37,551 bases of DNA. It comes from Hydrogenovibrio sp. UBA654 (GTDB lineage: Bacteria > Pseudomonadota > Gammaproteobacteria > Thiomicrospirales > Thiomicrospiraceae). The first letter of the stretch is position 1. Every line of letters begins with the position of its first letter. The position numbers and the translations under genes were made by a program. The notes beneath the pieces are model-generated. The model had not been told where the DNA came from and ran no database searches. It saw only the letters and a program-made list of their open reading frames with translations. The stretch spans positions 1-37,551 of the forward strand of contig DBOE01000043.1 in assembly GCA_002299585.1 (NCBI GenBank), given 5' to 3'. Positions 23,683 through 31,000 of the stretch are shown one piece after another.

Positions 23683-25308
23683 ATGTCGATTACCTCTTCT
23701 TTAGCATGGAAAAATTTAGTTTCTCATTGCCAATCAGGGATGGGAAAAGAATCTTTGTTAAATTTAATTAATATGCCAAATAGGATGGAAGAATTTTCTA
23801 TTGAAATAGGTGGTTTATATGTTGATTTTTCAAAAAACAGAATAAATGGTGCAACAGTTGAACTGTTAGAGAGACTTGCTAAAGAAAAAGAGTTAGCTGT
23901 TTGGATTAAAAAACTATTTACGGGAGAAAAACTTAATCATACAGAAAATAGAGCTGCTTTGCATACTGCACTAAGATCAACCTCAACAACACAAAATCAT
24001 TTTGAGCAAAAAATACAAGATGATGTTAATGAACAATTTAGTCGAATGGAAAAAATTGTTAATAAAATTAGAGATGGCCATTGGCGTGGAGCAACTGGTA
24101 AAACAATAAAAGATATAGTAAATATAGGGGTTGGTGGTTCAGATCTCGGCCCATTAATGATTACTCATGCTTTACAGGCATTCAAGTCCCCAGTTAAGCT
24201 GCACTTCCTTTCCTCTATTGATGGCACACAAACTTCAAATCTTTTAAAGCAACTTGACCAAGAAACCACATTGTTTATCTTATCCTCAAAATCATTTACA
24301 ACAATTGATACCTTATCCAATGCAGAAACGGCACTGAGTTGGTTCAAAAAAAAGCTTAGGTCAAATATTTATGCTCAACATTTTATTGGAATTTCTACTA
24401 ATTCTGAAAAAATGGCAGAATGGGGAATTCCCAAGCAAAATCAATTGTTATTTTGGGACTGGGTTGGTGGACGTTATTCAATGTGGTCAACAATAGGTTT
24501 ATCTATTGCTTTGAAACTTGGTATGGAAGGCTTTAGAGGGTTTTTAGCAGGTGCTGGAGAAATGGATGAACATTTTGCTAACACAGAGTTTAAGAAAAAC
24601 ATCCCTGTTATGCTTGCGTTAATTGATATTTGGAATATTAATTTTTTAGATATAGAAGCAAAGGCAATTCTTCCTTATGATGCTCGTCTTAAATATTTGC
24701 CTGCTTATTTGTCGCAACTAGTCATGGAAAGTAATGGTAAATCAGTAGATAGACAGGGTAATAAAGTTGATTATAGAACTTGCCCTATTTTGTGGGGTGA
24801 AATCGGTTCTAATGCTCAGCATGCTTTTTATCAGTTGCTACATCAAGGCACACAAAAAGTAATGAGCGATTTTATAGCCATAGTAGAAAGAGATGATTTT
24901 AATAGCCAATTAGAAGAAGAAGTTGAGCAGTCTTTGTCTGAGCAACAATCACTTACCTTAGCAAATTGTTTTGCCCAATCAAGGGTTTTAATGTTAGGAA
25001 ATGAAGCGATTCCTAAAGAAATGAGGCCAAAATTTGATGACCCTTTTAAAGATTATGCAGGAAATAAATCCTCAAATACTATTTTATTAGATAACATATC
25101 TCCAAAATCTTTAGGTAAATTAATAGCTTTGTACGAGCACAAAACATTTGTAGAAGCTGTTATTTGGGACATTAATCCCTTTGATCAATGGGGTGTAGAG
25201 CTTGGTAAGTTAATAGCAGAGGAAACAAGAAAAGCTCTTGCAGGAGACATAGAATTATCTGGACTTGATTGCTCTACTCAAGCTTTGATAAAGAGGATTA
25301 AACAGTGA
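23683..25308 (+). CDS. pgi: glucose-6-phosphate isomerase
   Basis: Interconverts glucose-6-phosphate and fructose-6-phosphate; here it probably also feeds hexose phosphate toward UDP-glucose. Signatures are VNIGVGGSDLGPLMITHALQ, FILSSKSFTTIDTLSNAETA, the first PGI pattern around VGGRYSMWSTIGLSIAL, and GSNAQHAFYQLLHQGTQ. MESNGKSVDRQGNKVDY carries further active-site residues. At 541 residues it matches the longer bacterial type. It starts 13 bases after galU and overlaps the next gene by four bases, so the three are probably co-transcribed. Confidence 0.96.
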   Translation: MSITSSLAWKNLVSHCQSGMGKESLLNLINMPNRMEEFSIEIGGLYVDFSKNRINGATVELLERLAKEKELAVWIKKLFTGEKLNHTENRAALHTALRSTSTTQNHFEQKIQDDVNEQFSRMEKIVNKIRDGHWRGATGKTIKDIVNIGVGGSDLGPLMITHALQAFKSPVKLHFLSSIDGTQTSNLLKQLDQETTLFILSSKSFTTIDTLSNAETALSWFKKKLRSNIYAQHFIGISTNSEKMAEWGIPKQNQLLFWDWVGGRYSMWSTIGLSIALKLGMEGFRGFLAGAGEMDEHFANTEFKKNIPVMLALIDIWNINFLDIEAKAILPYDARLKYLPAYLSQLVMESNGKSVDRQGNKVDYRTCPILWGEIGSNAQHAFYQLLHQGTQKVMSDFIAIVERDDFNSQLEEEVEQSLSEQQSLTLANCFAQSRVLMLGNEAIPKEMRPKFDDPFKDYAGNKSSNTILLDNISPKSLGKLIALYEHKTFVEAVIWDINPFDQWGVELGKLIAEETRKALAGDIELSGLDCSTQALIKRIKQ

Positions 25309-26615
25309 ATATAAGTGTATTTGGTTGCGAATTAACAGGAACTGTAACTGCTGGATGTTTAGCTAAAAAAGGTAATAGCGTTAAGTTGGTTTCATTGGAT
25401 GATACACTTGAGCGATCAAAAGTAGGTATTAATTTAACTTATGGAGAGCCATCTTTAGCCATGTTGGTATCTTCACAGTTAATAAAACAAAATCTCGTTT
25501 ATAGCTCAAACTGGAACGAATCTATTGCTCATGCAGATATAATTATTATTAGTATTCCTCCTTGGTTTTTATCAGTAGCTAAAAAATTAGTTGAAAGAAT
25601 TGGTGAGGTTGCCAAAAAAAAAATATTAATAATTAATCAGACTACTTTTTCTGTAGGCCAATCTAAAAAGTTTGAAGATAAAATAGCTAAAATTTTTAAA
25701 GAAAGGTCGGTATTTTTTTCAGTAAGTGTCTTATCTATGCCAGATCTTATTTCTAGAGGGACATCTGTTGAAGAGTTTTTAAATCCTAGCCGTATTATTT
25801 TAGGGGGAGACAATGCCGATGCCTTAAATATAGTTAGTGAGCTGATGTTGCCATTTTATAAACAAAAAAAATATTTAAAAATAATGAGTTCTAAAGAAGC
25901 AGAATATACTAAATTTTCTTTAAATGCAATTTTAGCTACTAGGGTTAGTTTGATTAATGAATTAGCAAATAGTGCTGAACTATTTGCGATTGATTTTTCT
26001 AAAGTTAAAGAGGGCATCGGCTCTGATCCTAGAATAGGTTTTAATTATATTGATCCTGGTTGTGGTTTTGGTGGGCCTAGTTTTGCATCTGATCTAAATT
26101 ATTTATCTGAAGTATTTGAAAAAAAAGGTGCTGATGGCAGGTTATTATCAGTAGCAATAGAAGAAAATGAAACTCAAAAAGAAGTATTATTTCGCAAGGC
26201 TTGGCGGTTTTTTAACAATGATCTTGCCAACAAAACTTTTGCCATATGGGGATTATCTTTTAAACCTAATACTTCTTCGGTAGATAATGCTCCTAGCTTA
26301 ACCATGATTAAAGCTTTGGTAGCACAAGGAGCCAAAGTTATTGTTTATGACCCCAAGGCAAATGAGGCCTTTATGCAAAGTTTTGGAGATATAAGTTCTA
26401 TAGCTTTTGCTGATGATATGTATGAGCTTTTAGAAGGAGTTGATGCTTTATTTTTATTAACCGAGTGGGAAGAATTTTTAACCCCAGATTTTACCAAGCT
26501 AAAAAGACTAATGAAACAAAGTATTATTTTTGATGGACGCAATGTTTATGAACCAAATGAAATGTTAAAAGAAGGCATTAAATATATTGGAATAGGGCGG
26601 GGTATAGTAGTTTAA
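25305..26615 (+). CDS. UDP-glucose/GDP-mannose dehydrogenase family protein, catalytic Cys replaced
   Basis: A 436-residue protein, GTG start, that aligns along its length with UDP-glucose 6-dehydrogenases but departs at key sites. The dinucleotide motif is FGCELTG instead of the usual GxGYVG. The strand usually reading PEFLREG is MPDLISRG. Lys203 and Asn207 (YTKFSLNA) are kept. At the nucleophile motif, normally GGSCFPKD, it reads GGPSFASD: Ser259 replaces the catalytic Cys and Ser262 the Lys, while Asp263 remains. The C-terminal domain is intact (IWGLSFKPNTSSVDNAPSL, LFLLTEWEEF). Oxidation to UDP-glucuronate by the normal thiohemiacetal route looks unlikely. It may bind a nucleotide sugar as a regulator, or be a changed enzyme. 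It overlaps pgi by four bases. Confidence 0.85.
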   Translation: MNISVFGCELTGTVTAGCLAKKGNSVKLVSLDDTLERSKVGINLTYGEPSLAMLVSSQLIKQNLVYSSNWNESIAHADIIIISIPPWFLSVAKKLVERIGEVAKKKILIINQTTFSVGQSKKFEDKIAKIFKERSVFFSVSVLSMPDLISRGTSVEEFLNPSRIILGGDNADALNIVSELMLPFYKQKKYLKIMSSKEAEYTKFSLNAILATRVSLINELANSAELFAIDFSKVKEGIGSDPRIGFNYIDPGCGFGGPSFASDLNYLSEVFEKKGADGRLLSVAIEENETQKEVLFRKAWRFFNNDLANKTFAIWGLSFKPNTSSVDNAPSLTMIKALVAQGAKVIVYDPKANEAFMQSFGDISSIAFADDMYELLEGVDALFLLTEWEEFLTPDFTKLKRLMKQSIIFDGRNVYEPNEMLKEGIKYIGIGRGIVV

Positions 26616-26671
26616 TTTTTTTAGATTATGATTCGTTATTTTTTGATCCTAATCTATTGATTCAACATTTG

Positions 26672-26694
26672 ATATACTAGTTTAGTATATACTA
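26672..26694. promoter_or_regulatory. operator-like palindromes upstream of the 94-residue gene
   Basis: ATATACTA (26672-26679) and TAGTATAT (26683-26690) form a perfect 8-bp inverted repeat around GTT. The right arm overlaps a second perfect palindrome, TAGTATATACTA (26683-26694). Three TATACTA-type half-sites therefore lie in a row about 35 bases before the start of the next gene, overlapping TTGATA and TATACT promoter-like hexamers. This fits a repressor-binding site. Confidence 0.5.
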
Positions 26695-26725
26695 AATAAA
26701 TAGTTTTAATTAAAAAGAGAGTAGC

Positions 26726-27010
26726 ATGAGTTGGATTATAAAAGACCATTATCAAGACGAGGATGGTTTTGAAGCAGATAAAATGGCTTTAGAATCTATG
26801 GATATTACGGCATTTTCTTGTTCTAAATTATTAATAATAGAAGTGCCAATAAATGAAAAAGATTTAGACAAAATGTCCCAAGTTTATGAAGTTTTATTTC
26901 CTGGTTTATTTGAAGATATGCTAAAGATGATGAATTCAGTAGATAAAGATCCATATAAAGTTAGATTTTTTTATAAAAATAGAAATTCAGATTCAAAAAA
27001 ACTTGAATAA
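26726..27010 (+). CDS. small protein of unknown function
   Basis: I do not recognise this 94-residue protein. It is acidic in the first half (MSWIIKDHYQDEDGFEADKM), has one short hydrophobic beta-like strand (KLLIIEVPI), a helical middle (DKMSQVYEVLFPGLFEDMLK) and a basic, charged C-terminus. There is no signal peptide or membrane span. An AAAGAGAG ribosome site lies eight bases before the ATG and base composition is like the neighbours, supporting a real gene. It stands alone between the EPS locus and dnaX with its own promoter-like region containing palindromes, so it is probably a separately regulated cytoplasmic protein. Confidence 0.65.
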   Translation: MSWIIKDHYQDEDGFEADKMALESMDITAFSCSKLLIIEVPINEKDLDKMSQVYEVLFPGLFEDMLKMMNSVDKDPYKVRFFYKNRNSDSKKLE

Positions 27011-27105
27011 GTATAGCTTGTTTAGTCTTATTTTTTTGAAACTGGGTTTTAGTTAATTATATAAAAACATTTTTTTGTAAAATTTTTTTTTTAAAAAGGT
27101 TAGAA

Positions 27106-27111
27106 TATAAT
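27106..27111 (+). promoter_or_regulatory. possible -10 box for dnaX
   Basis: TATAAT lies 23 bases before the dnaX GTG in a very T-rich 124-base gap. No proper -35 sits at the right distance; the upstream A and T runs could act as an UP-like element. Confidence 0.35.
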
Positions 27112-27134
27112 TATTATTTTAAGTAGATTTTTTT

Positions 27135-28844
27135 GTGAGTTATACTGTTTTAGCTCGAAAGTGGCGACCTAAAAATTTTGCTCAATTAGTTGGTCAACAG
27201 CATGTAATGCAAGCACTAGCTAATGCCCTTGATCAGCAGAGGTTGCACCATGCTTATTTATTTACAGGCACTCGTGGTGTCGGCAAGACTACTATTGCCC
27301 GCATTTTTTCAAAGGCTTTAAATTGTGAGCAGGGAATTAGCTCTAGTCCTTGTGGAAGTTGCTCATCTTGTAAGTCTATAGATGAGGGTAGATTCGCAGA
27401 TTTAATTGAGGTTGATGCAGCCTCTAAAACAAAAGTTGAAGATACTCGTGAATTGCTAGAAAATATTAAATACGCACCTGTTCAGGGGCGTTTTAAAGTT
27501 TATTTAATTGATGAAGTACATATGCTTTCTAAGAGTAGTTTTAATGCTTTGTTAAAAACTCTTGAAGAGCCCCCAGAGCATGTTAAGTTTTTATTAGCAA
27601 CCACTGATCCGCATAAATTACCAGTAACCGTTTTATCTCGTTGCTTACAGTTTAATCTAGTACATTTAACCCAAGAGCAAATCAAGTTACATTTAATTTT
27701 TATCTTAGAGCAAGAAAATATAGTTTTTACAGAAGATGCTCTTCAATTAATTGCAAAAAGTGCAGCAGGATCCGTGAGAGACTCCTTAAGTATTTTAGAT
27801 CAAGCAATAGCTTTTGGTGCTGGAGAGGTAAGTTTTGAAGCCGTAAAATCCATGTTGGGATTAGTTGATCAACAATATGTGGTGGATATTATATTAGCTT
27901 TGCTTAACGGGTCAGCAGATGAAATTTTAGAAATAATAAAACAACTATCTCTAACAGGAGTTGATTATGAGGCTTTAAATGACCAGCTAGCTGAAGTACT
28001 TCATCAAATTATGATGTTACAAGTGTTAGGAGCTTTAGCTGAACAGAGTCTTATCGAGAAAAAGATAATGGATCAAGCAGCAAAGTTTTTTAGCCCAGAT
28101 AAGGTACAATCTTTATTTCAAATATGTCTGCTAGCAAAACAAGATATGAAATTAGCCCCAGATGTTCGTATTGGTTTTGAAATGTGTTTATTGAGAATGC
28201 TGGCTTTTGAGCCAAGCAATATATCTGAAACGCACCCAAAAAACAATAAAAATTCTGAGCAATTAATAAGCACGCCTAATAAAATTATTAAACATAATTT
28301 ACAACCAAATAGTATCTATGAGCCTAAAAAAATAACACAGTCAGAGTACCTTAAAAAACTACAGAAAAAAATAAATCAAAGTTTGGGAAAGACTCAAGAG
28401 GCAATTAAGCCTAAAGAAATTATAGAAAAGACATCCCCCCCCCCCTCGGTGATTGATGATGAATTTATAAACTGGCAACAAATAATTAATCAGCTAGAAC
28501 TACAGGGACTGGAAGCTGATTTGGCTAATAATTCTATTTTAGTTGAGCATACAGACTCTAAATTGGTGCTTAGTGCCGATCCTGAGAAAATTAAAGGATT
28601 AGATTTAGCTATTGAAAAATTACAGTTGATTTTAAAACAAAAACTTGGCTATGATTTGGTTTTTATTGAGAGTGAGCAACCACATTTAACCCCACATAAA
28701 GTTAAATTAAATAAACAAGTACAAATAGAGCAATCTGCTAAGCAGAATATATATAATGATGAACAGGTAAAAAACTTTACGCAAATATTAAATATGGAAA
28801 TAATTGATTCTTCAATTATAGATAATAACAAAAATAATGATTAA
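27135..28844 (+). CDS. dnaX: DNA polymerase III subunits gamma and tau
   Basis: Clamp-loader ATPase, 569 residues as full-length tau, GTG start. Domain I opens with VLARKWRPKNFAQLVGQQ, has Walker A GTRGVGKTT (about 45-53), a four-Cys zinc site (Cys64, 73, 76, 79), Walker B LIDEVHML and sensor 1 LATTDPHK. Domain II carries GSVRDSLSILDQA; domain III ends near residue 365. The linker and tau-specific tail follow. At codons 434-437 the linker contains an uninterrupted run of 11 C (Ser-Pro-Pro-Pro), annotated separately. Slippage there would give a 438-440 residue product lacking the tau tail, close to the 431 residues of E. coli gamma. ybaB follows 12 bases later and then recR, the usual order. 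Confidence 0.96.
   Translation: MSYTVLARKWRPKNFAQLVGQQHVMQALANALDQQRLHHAYLFTGTRGVGKTTIARIFSKALNCEQGISSSPCGSCSSCKSIDEGRFADLIEVDAASKTKVEDTRELLENIKYAPVQGRFKVYLIDEVHMLSKSSFNALLKTLEEPPEHVKFLLATTDPHKLPVTVLSRCLQFNLVHLTQEQIKLHLIFILEQENIVFTEDALQLIAKSAAGSVRDSLSILDQAIAFGAGEVSFEAVKSMLGLVDQQYVVDIILALLNGSADEILEIIKQLSLTGVDYEALNDQLAEVLHQIMMLQVLGALAEQSLIEKKIMDQAAKFFSPDKVQSLFQICLLAKQDMKLAPDVRIGFEMCLLRMLAFEPSNISETHPKNNKNSEQLISTPNKIIKHNLQPNSIYEPKKITQSEYLKKLQKKINQSLGKTQEAIKPKEIIEKTSPPPSVIDDEFINWQQIINQLELQGLEADLANNSILVEHTDSKLVLSADPEKIKGLDLAIEKLQLILKQKLGYDLVFIESEQPHLTPHKVKLNKQVQIEQSAKQNIYNDEQVKNFTQILNMEIIDSSIIDNNKNND
28435..28445 (+). other. 11-C tract, candidate gamma/tau slippage site in dnaX
   Basis: Codons TCC CCC CCC CCC lie in the linker between domain III and the tau tail. 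If one base is gained or the ribosome slips back by one, the reading continues Leu-Gly-Asp and stops at TGA 28454-28456 (about 440 residues). If one base is lost it continues Arg and stops at TGA 28450-28452 (about 438 residues). The zero frame gives tau. CCC is otherwise rare in this AT-rich DNA. The slippage itself is inferred. Confidence 0.65.
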
Positions 28845-28856
28845 AAAGGAATAAAT

Positions 28857-29186
28857 ATGTTTGGTGGAAAAGCTGGTTTAGGCAATATGATGAAGCAAGC
28901 ACAAGAAATGCAAAAAAATATGCAGGTTGCACAAGCAGAAATTGCTAGTATGGAAGTAAAAGGTGAAGCTGGAGGAGGCATGGTAACTGTAACTATGACT
29001 GGTAAGCATGAAATAATTAAAGTTGAAATAGACGATAACCTTATGGATGATAAGGGTATGTTAGAAGATCTTTTTGCCGCCGCGGTTAATAGTGCTTCGC
29101 GTAATGTTGAAGAGGTTACTCAAGAAAGGATGGGGGGTTTAACCGCGGGGATGAACTTGCCTGATGGTATGAAAATGCCTTTTTAA
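28857..29186 (+). CDS. ybaB: YbaB/EbfC nucleoid-associated protein
   Basis: A 109-residue DNA-binding protein of the YbaB/EbfC family that forms dimers and coats DNA. Typical marks are GLGNMMKQAQEMQKNMQVAQ at the N-terminus, a beta-strand core with VKGEAGGGMVTVTMTGKHEI, and the Met/Gly-rich tail around MGGLTAGMNLPDG. It lies between dnaX and recR as in most gammaproteobacteria, with AAAGGAATAA ahead of the ATG. Confidence 0.95.
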   Translation: MFGGKAGLGNMMKQAQEMQKNMQVAQAEIASMEVKGEAGGGMVTVTMTGKHEIIKVEIDDNLMDDKGMLEDLFAAAVNSASRNVEEVTQERMGGLTAGMNLPDGMKMPF

Positions 29187-29220
29187 ACCAACTTTTATTT
29201 AGTAAATTTAGATAAAAAAT

Positions 29221-29817
29221 ATGAATCAAAGTAAGTTAATTATTGAACTAATTAATGCCTTTAGGATTTTACCTGGTATTGGTGGTAAATCTGCCCAAAG
29301 AATGGCTTATTACTTACTTGAAAGAGATAAAAATGGTGCTAAAATCCTAGCTAAAACCTTAAATAATGCTCTGGTAAATATTAAACGTTGTAAAAAATGT
29401 CGAGATTTAACTGAGTACGATATCTGTAGCTTGTGCCAGTCAACAAGCAGAAATGATAAGGAGCTGTGCGTTGTAGAAACCCCCGTAGATGTTATTGCGA
29501 TTGAGCAATCAGGTATTTATAATGGTTTATACTTCGTTTTAATGGGGCATTTATCGCCAATTGATGGAATAGGCCCAGAAGAACTTGGTTTGCCTAAATT
29601 ACAACAAAGGTTAGCAACAGTTGAGCAGCCAGTAAAGGAGTTAATTTTAGCAACCAATCCAACAGTAGAGGGTGAAGCTACAGCCTATTATTTACAACAA
29701 ATGGCAACAAAATTAAAAATAAAAGTAACTAGACTTGCTCAAGGGATACCCTTAGGTGGTGAATTAGAATACATAGATAGCGGTACCCTTGGGCAAGCTT
29801 TTGTGGACAGAAAATAA
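29221..29817 (+). CDS. recR: recombination mediator RecR
   Basis: RecR works with RecO (and RecF) to load RecA on SSB-coated single-stranded DNA at gaps. The 198-residue protein has the N-terminal helix-hairpin-helix (LPGIGGKSAQRMAYYLL), the C4 zinc finger (Cys57, Cys60, Cys69, Cys72), the Toprim domain (LCVVETPVDVIAIEQSG, ATNPTVEGEATAYYL) and the C-terminal TRLAQGIPLGGELEYID motif. The ribosome site is weak. It follows ybaB by 34 bases. Confidence 0.97.
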   Translation: MNQSKLIIELINAFRILPGIGGKSAQRMAYYLLERDKNGAKILAKTLNNALVNIKRCKKCRDLTEYDICSLCQSTSRNDKELCVVETPVDVIAIEQSGIYNGLYFVLMGHLSPIDGIGPEELGLPKLQQRLATVEQPVKELILATNPTVEGEATAYYLQQMATKLKIKVTRLAQGIPLGGELEYIDSGTLGQAFVDRK

Positions 29818-29833
29818 CTAAACGGGAGGTGGT

Positions 29834-30352
29834 TTGCAAAAAGTTTACCGAGTTCTTGGCATAGACCCTGGTTCAAGAAAAGCGGGTTTTGGAATTATTG
29901 AATCTGGGCGTTATCATCCTAATTATGTGGCTAGTGGTGTTATTAGAGTTGAAAAATTAACAGGTTCGCAACGCTTAAAAGTAATATTTGAATCTATTAA
30001 TCAGATAATTGAGCAATATAAACCAGATATAATGTCGATTGAAAAAGTATTTGTTTATAAAAACCCTAATTCTGCTCTAAAGTTAGGTCAGGCTAGGGGG
30101 GTAATATTGTGTGTAGCTGCTTTACACGATTTGCCAATTATGGAATATACTCCCACTCAAATTAAAAGCACGGTGGTGGGGCAAGGGCATGCTAGTAAAG
30201 AGCAGGTGCAATACATGGTAACAAATTTATTAAAACTTACCCAAACGCCACAAGAAGATGCTGCAGATGCCCTTTCTGCAGCTCTATGCCATGATAGATA
30301 TTTAACCCTGGGGATTGATCCTGAAAAAATTTCAAAAGGAACTAAGTTTTGA
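29834..30352 (+). CDS. ruvC: Holliday junction endonuclease RuvC
   Basis: Resolves Holliday junctions by paired nicks, together with RuvAB. The 172-residue protein shows all four catalytic acids: Asp11 (GIDPGS), Glu70 (SIEKVF), Asp142 and Asp145 (QEDAADAL). The TTG start at 29834 is supported by a strong GGGAGGTGG just upstream and by the family N-terminus (VLGIDPGSRKAGFGII). It overlaps ruvA by four bases (TTGA). Confidence 0.96.
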   Translation: MQKVYRVLGIDPGSRKAGFGIIESGRYHPNYVASGVIRVEKLTGSQRLKVIFESINQIIEQYKPDIMSIEKVFVYKNPNSALKLGQARGVILCVAALHDLPIMEYTPTQIKSTVVGQGHASKEQVQYMVTNLLKLTQTPQEDAADALSAALCHDRYLTLGIDPEKISKGTKF

Positions 30353-30942
30353 TAGGTTTTCTAACTGGTAAAATACACTCCAAACAACCACCATTGTTGC
30401 AATTAAATGTGCAGGGGGTTGGTTATGATCTTGATGCACCTATGTCCACTTTTTATGTTTTAGGAAATGTTGGCGACGAGGTAACTATTTTAACTTATTT
30501 GCATGTCCGAGAAGATGCTATGCAGTTATTTGGTTTTGCGACTGAATTAGAAAAAAAACTATTCAAAGAGCTAATAAAAGTAAATGGTATTGGGGCAAAA
30601 ATGGCAATCGTGGTATTATCAGCTATGTCTGTTGCAGAATTTGTTAGTTTTGTTGAGGTAGCTGATGTTATTGCAATTACAAAAATACCAGGGGTCGGCA
30701 AAAAAACTGCTGAACGGCTAGTTATCGAAATGCGTGATAAGCTAAAAAACTGGTCTAATGGATATGGCTTTAAAGACTCTCTAGCAAGTGTTATCAAACA
30801 AAAACAATACAATAATCCTCTAGCCCAAAAAGCATTAGTATCTTTAGGTTATAAGCCAGCACAAATTGAACAAATGCTTAAATCTGTACCCAAAGATATT
30901 TCTTTAGAAGAAACCATAAAATATGCTTTACAAAAGGTATAA
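30349..30942 (+). CDS. ruvA: Holliday junction branch-migration protein RuvA
   Basis: Tetrameric Holliday-junction-binding protein that positions RuvB. Its 197 residues contain the OB-fold start MIGFLTGKI, the central YLHVREDAMQLFGF, helix-hairpin-helix segments (LIKVNGIGAKMAIVVLSAMS and ITKIPGVGKKTAERLVIEM), and the C-terminal RuvB-binding domain (AQKALVSLGYKPAQIEQML). TTG is the start, overlapping the ruvC stop, with AAAAGGA about nine bases upstream and the expected MIG opening. Confidence 0.96.
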   Translation: MIGFLTGKIHSKQPPLLQLNVQGVGYDLDAPMSTFYVLGNVGDEVTILTYLHVREDAMQLFGFATELEKKLFKELIKVNGIGAKMAIVVLSAMSVAEFVSFVEVADVIAITKIPGVGKKTAERLVIEMRDKLKNWSNGYGFKDSLASVIKQKQYNNPLAQKALVSLGYKPAQIEQMLKSVPKDISLEETIKYALQKV

Positions 30943-30972
30943 TCACTGTAATTTTTTAATTACTTAGGGTTA

Positions 30973-30989
30973 ATTTGTTTAAAACAAAT
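30973..30989. repeat. 17-base inverted repeat just before ruvB
   Basis: ATTTGTTT and AAACAAAT form a perfect 8-bp inverted repeat around one A, ending 11 bases before the ruvB ATG where a ribosome site should lie. A smaller GTAATT/AATTAC hairpin sits upstream near 30947-30962. It could be a protein-binding site or an mRNA hairpin; it does not match the E. coli LexA box CTG-N10-CAG. Confidence 0.5.
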
Positions 30990-31000
30990 GATTGAATCAG

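Noticed and set aside
28326..28372. A-rich runs in dnaX as an E. coli-type slippery site
   Set aside because: The A6-A7 runs fall in Lys-Lys-Ile or Lys-Lys-Leu codons that do not form the A-AAA-AAG heptamer in the needed phase, and the C11 run is the far stronger candidate.
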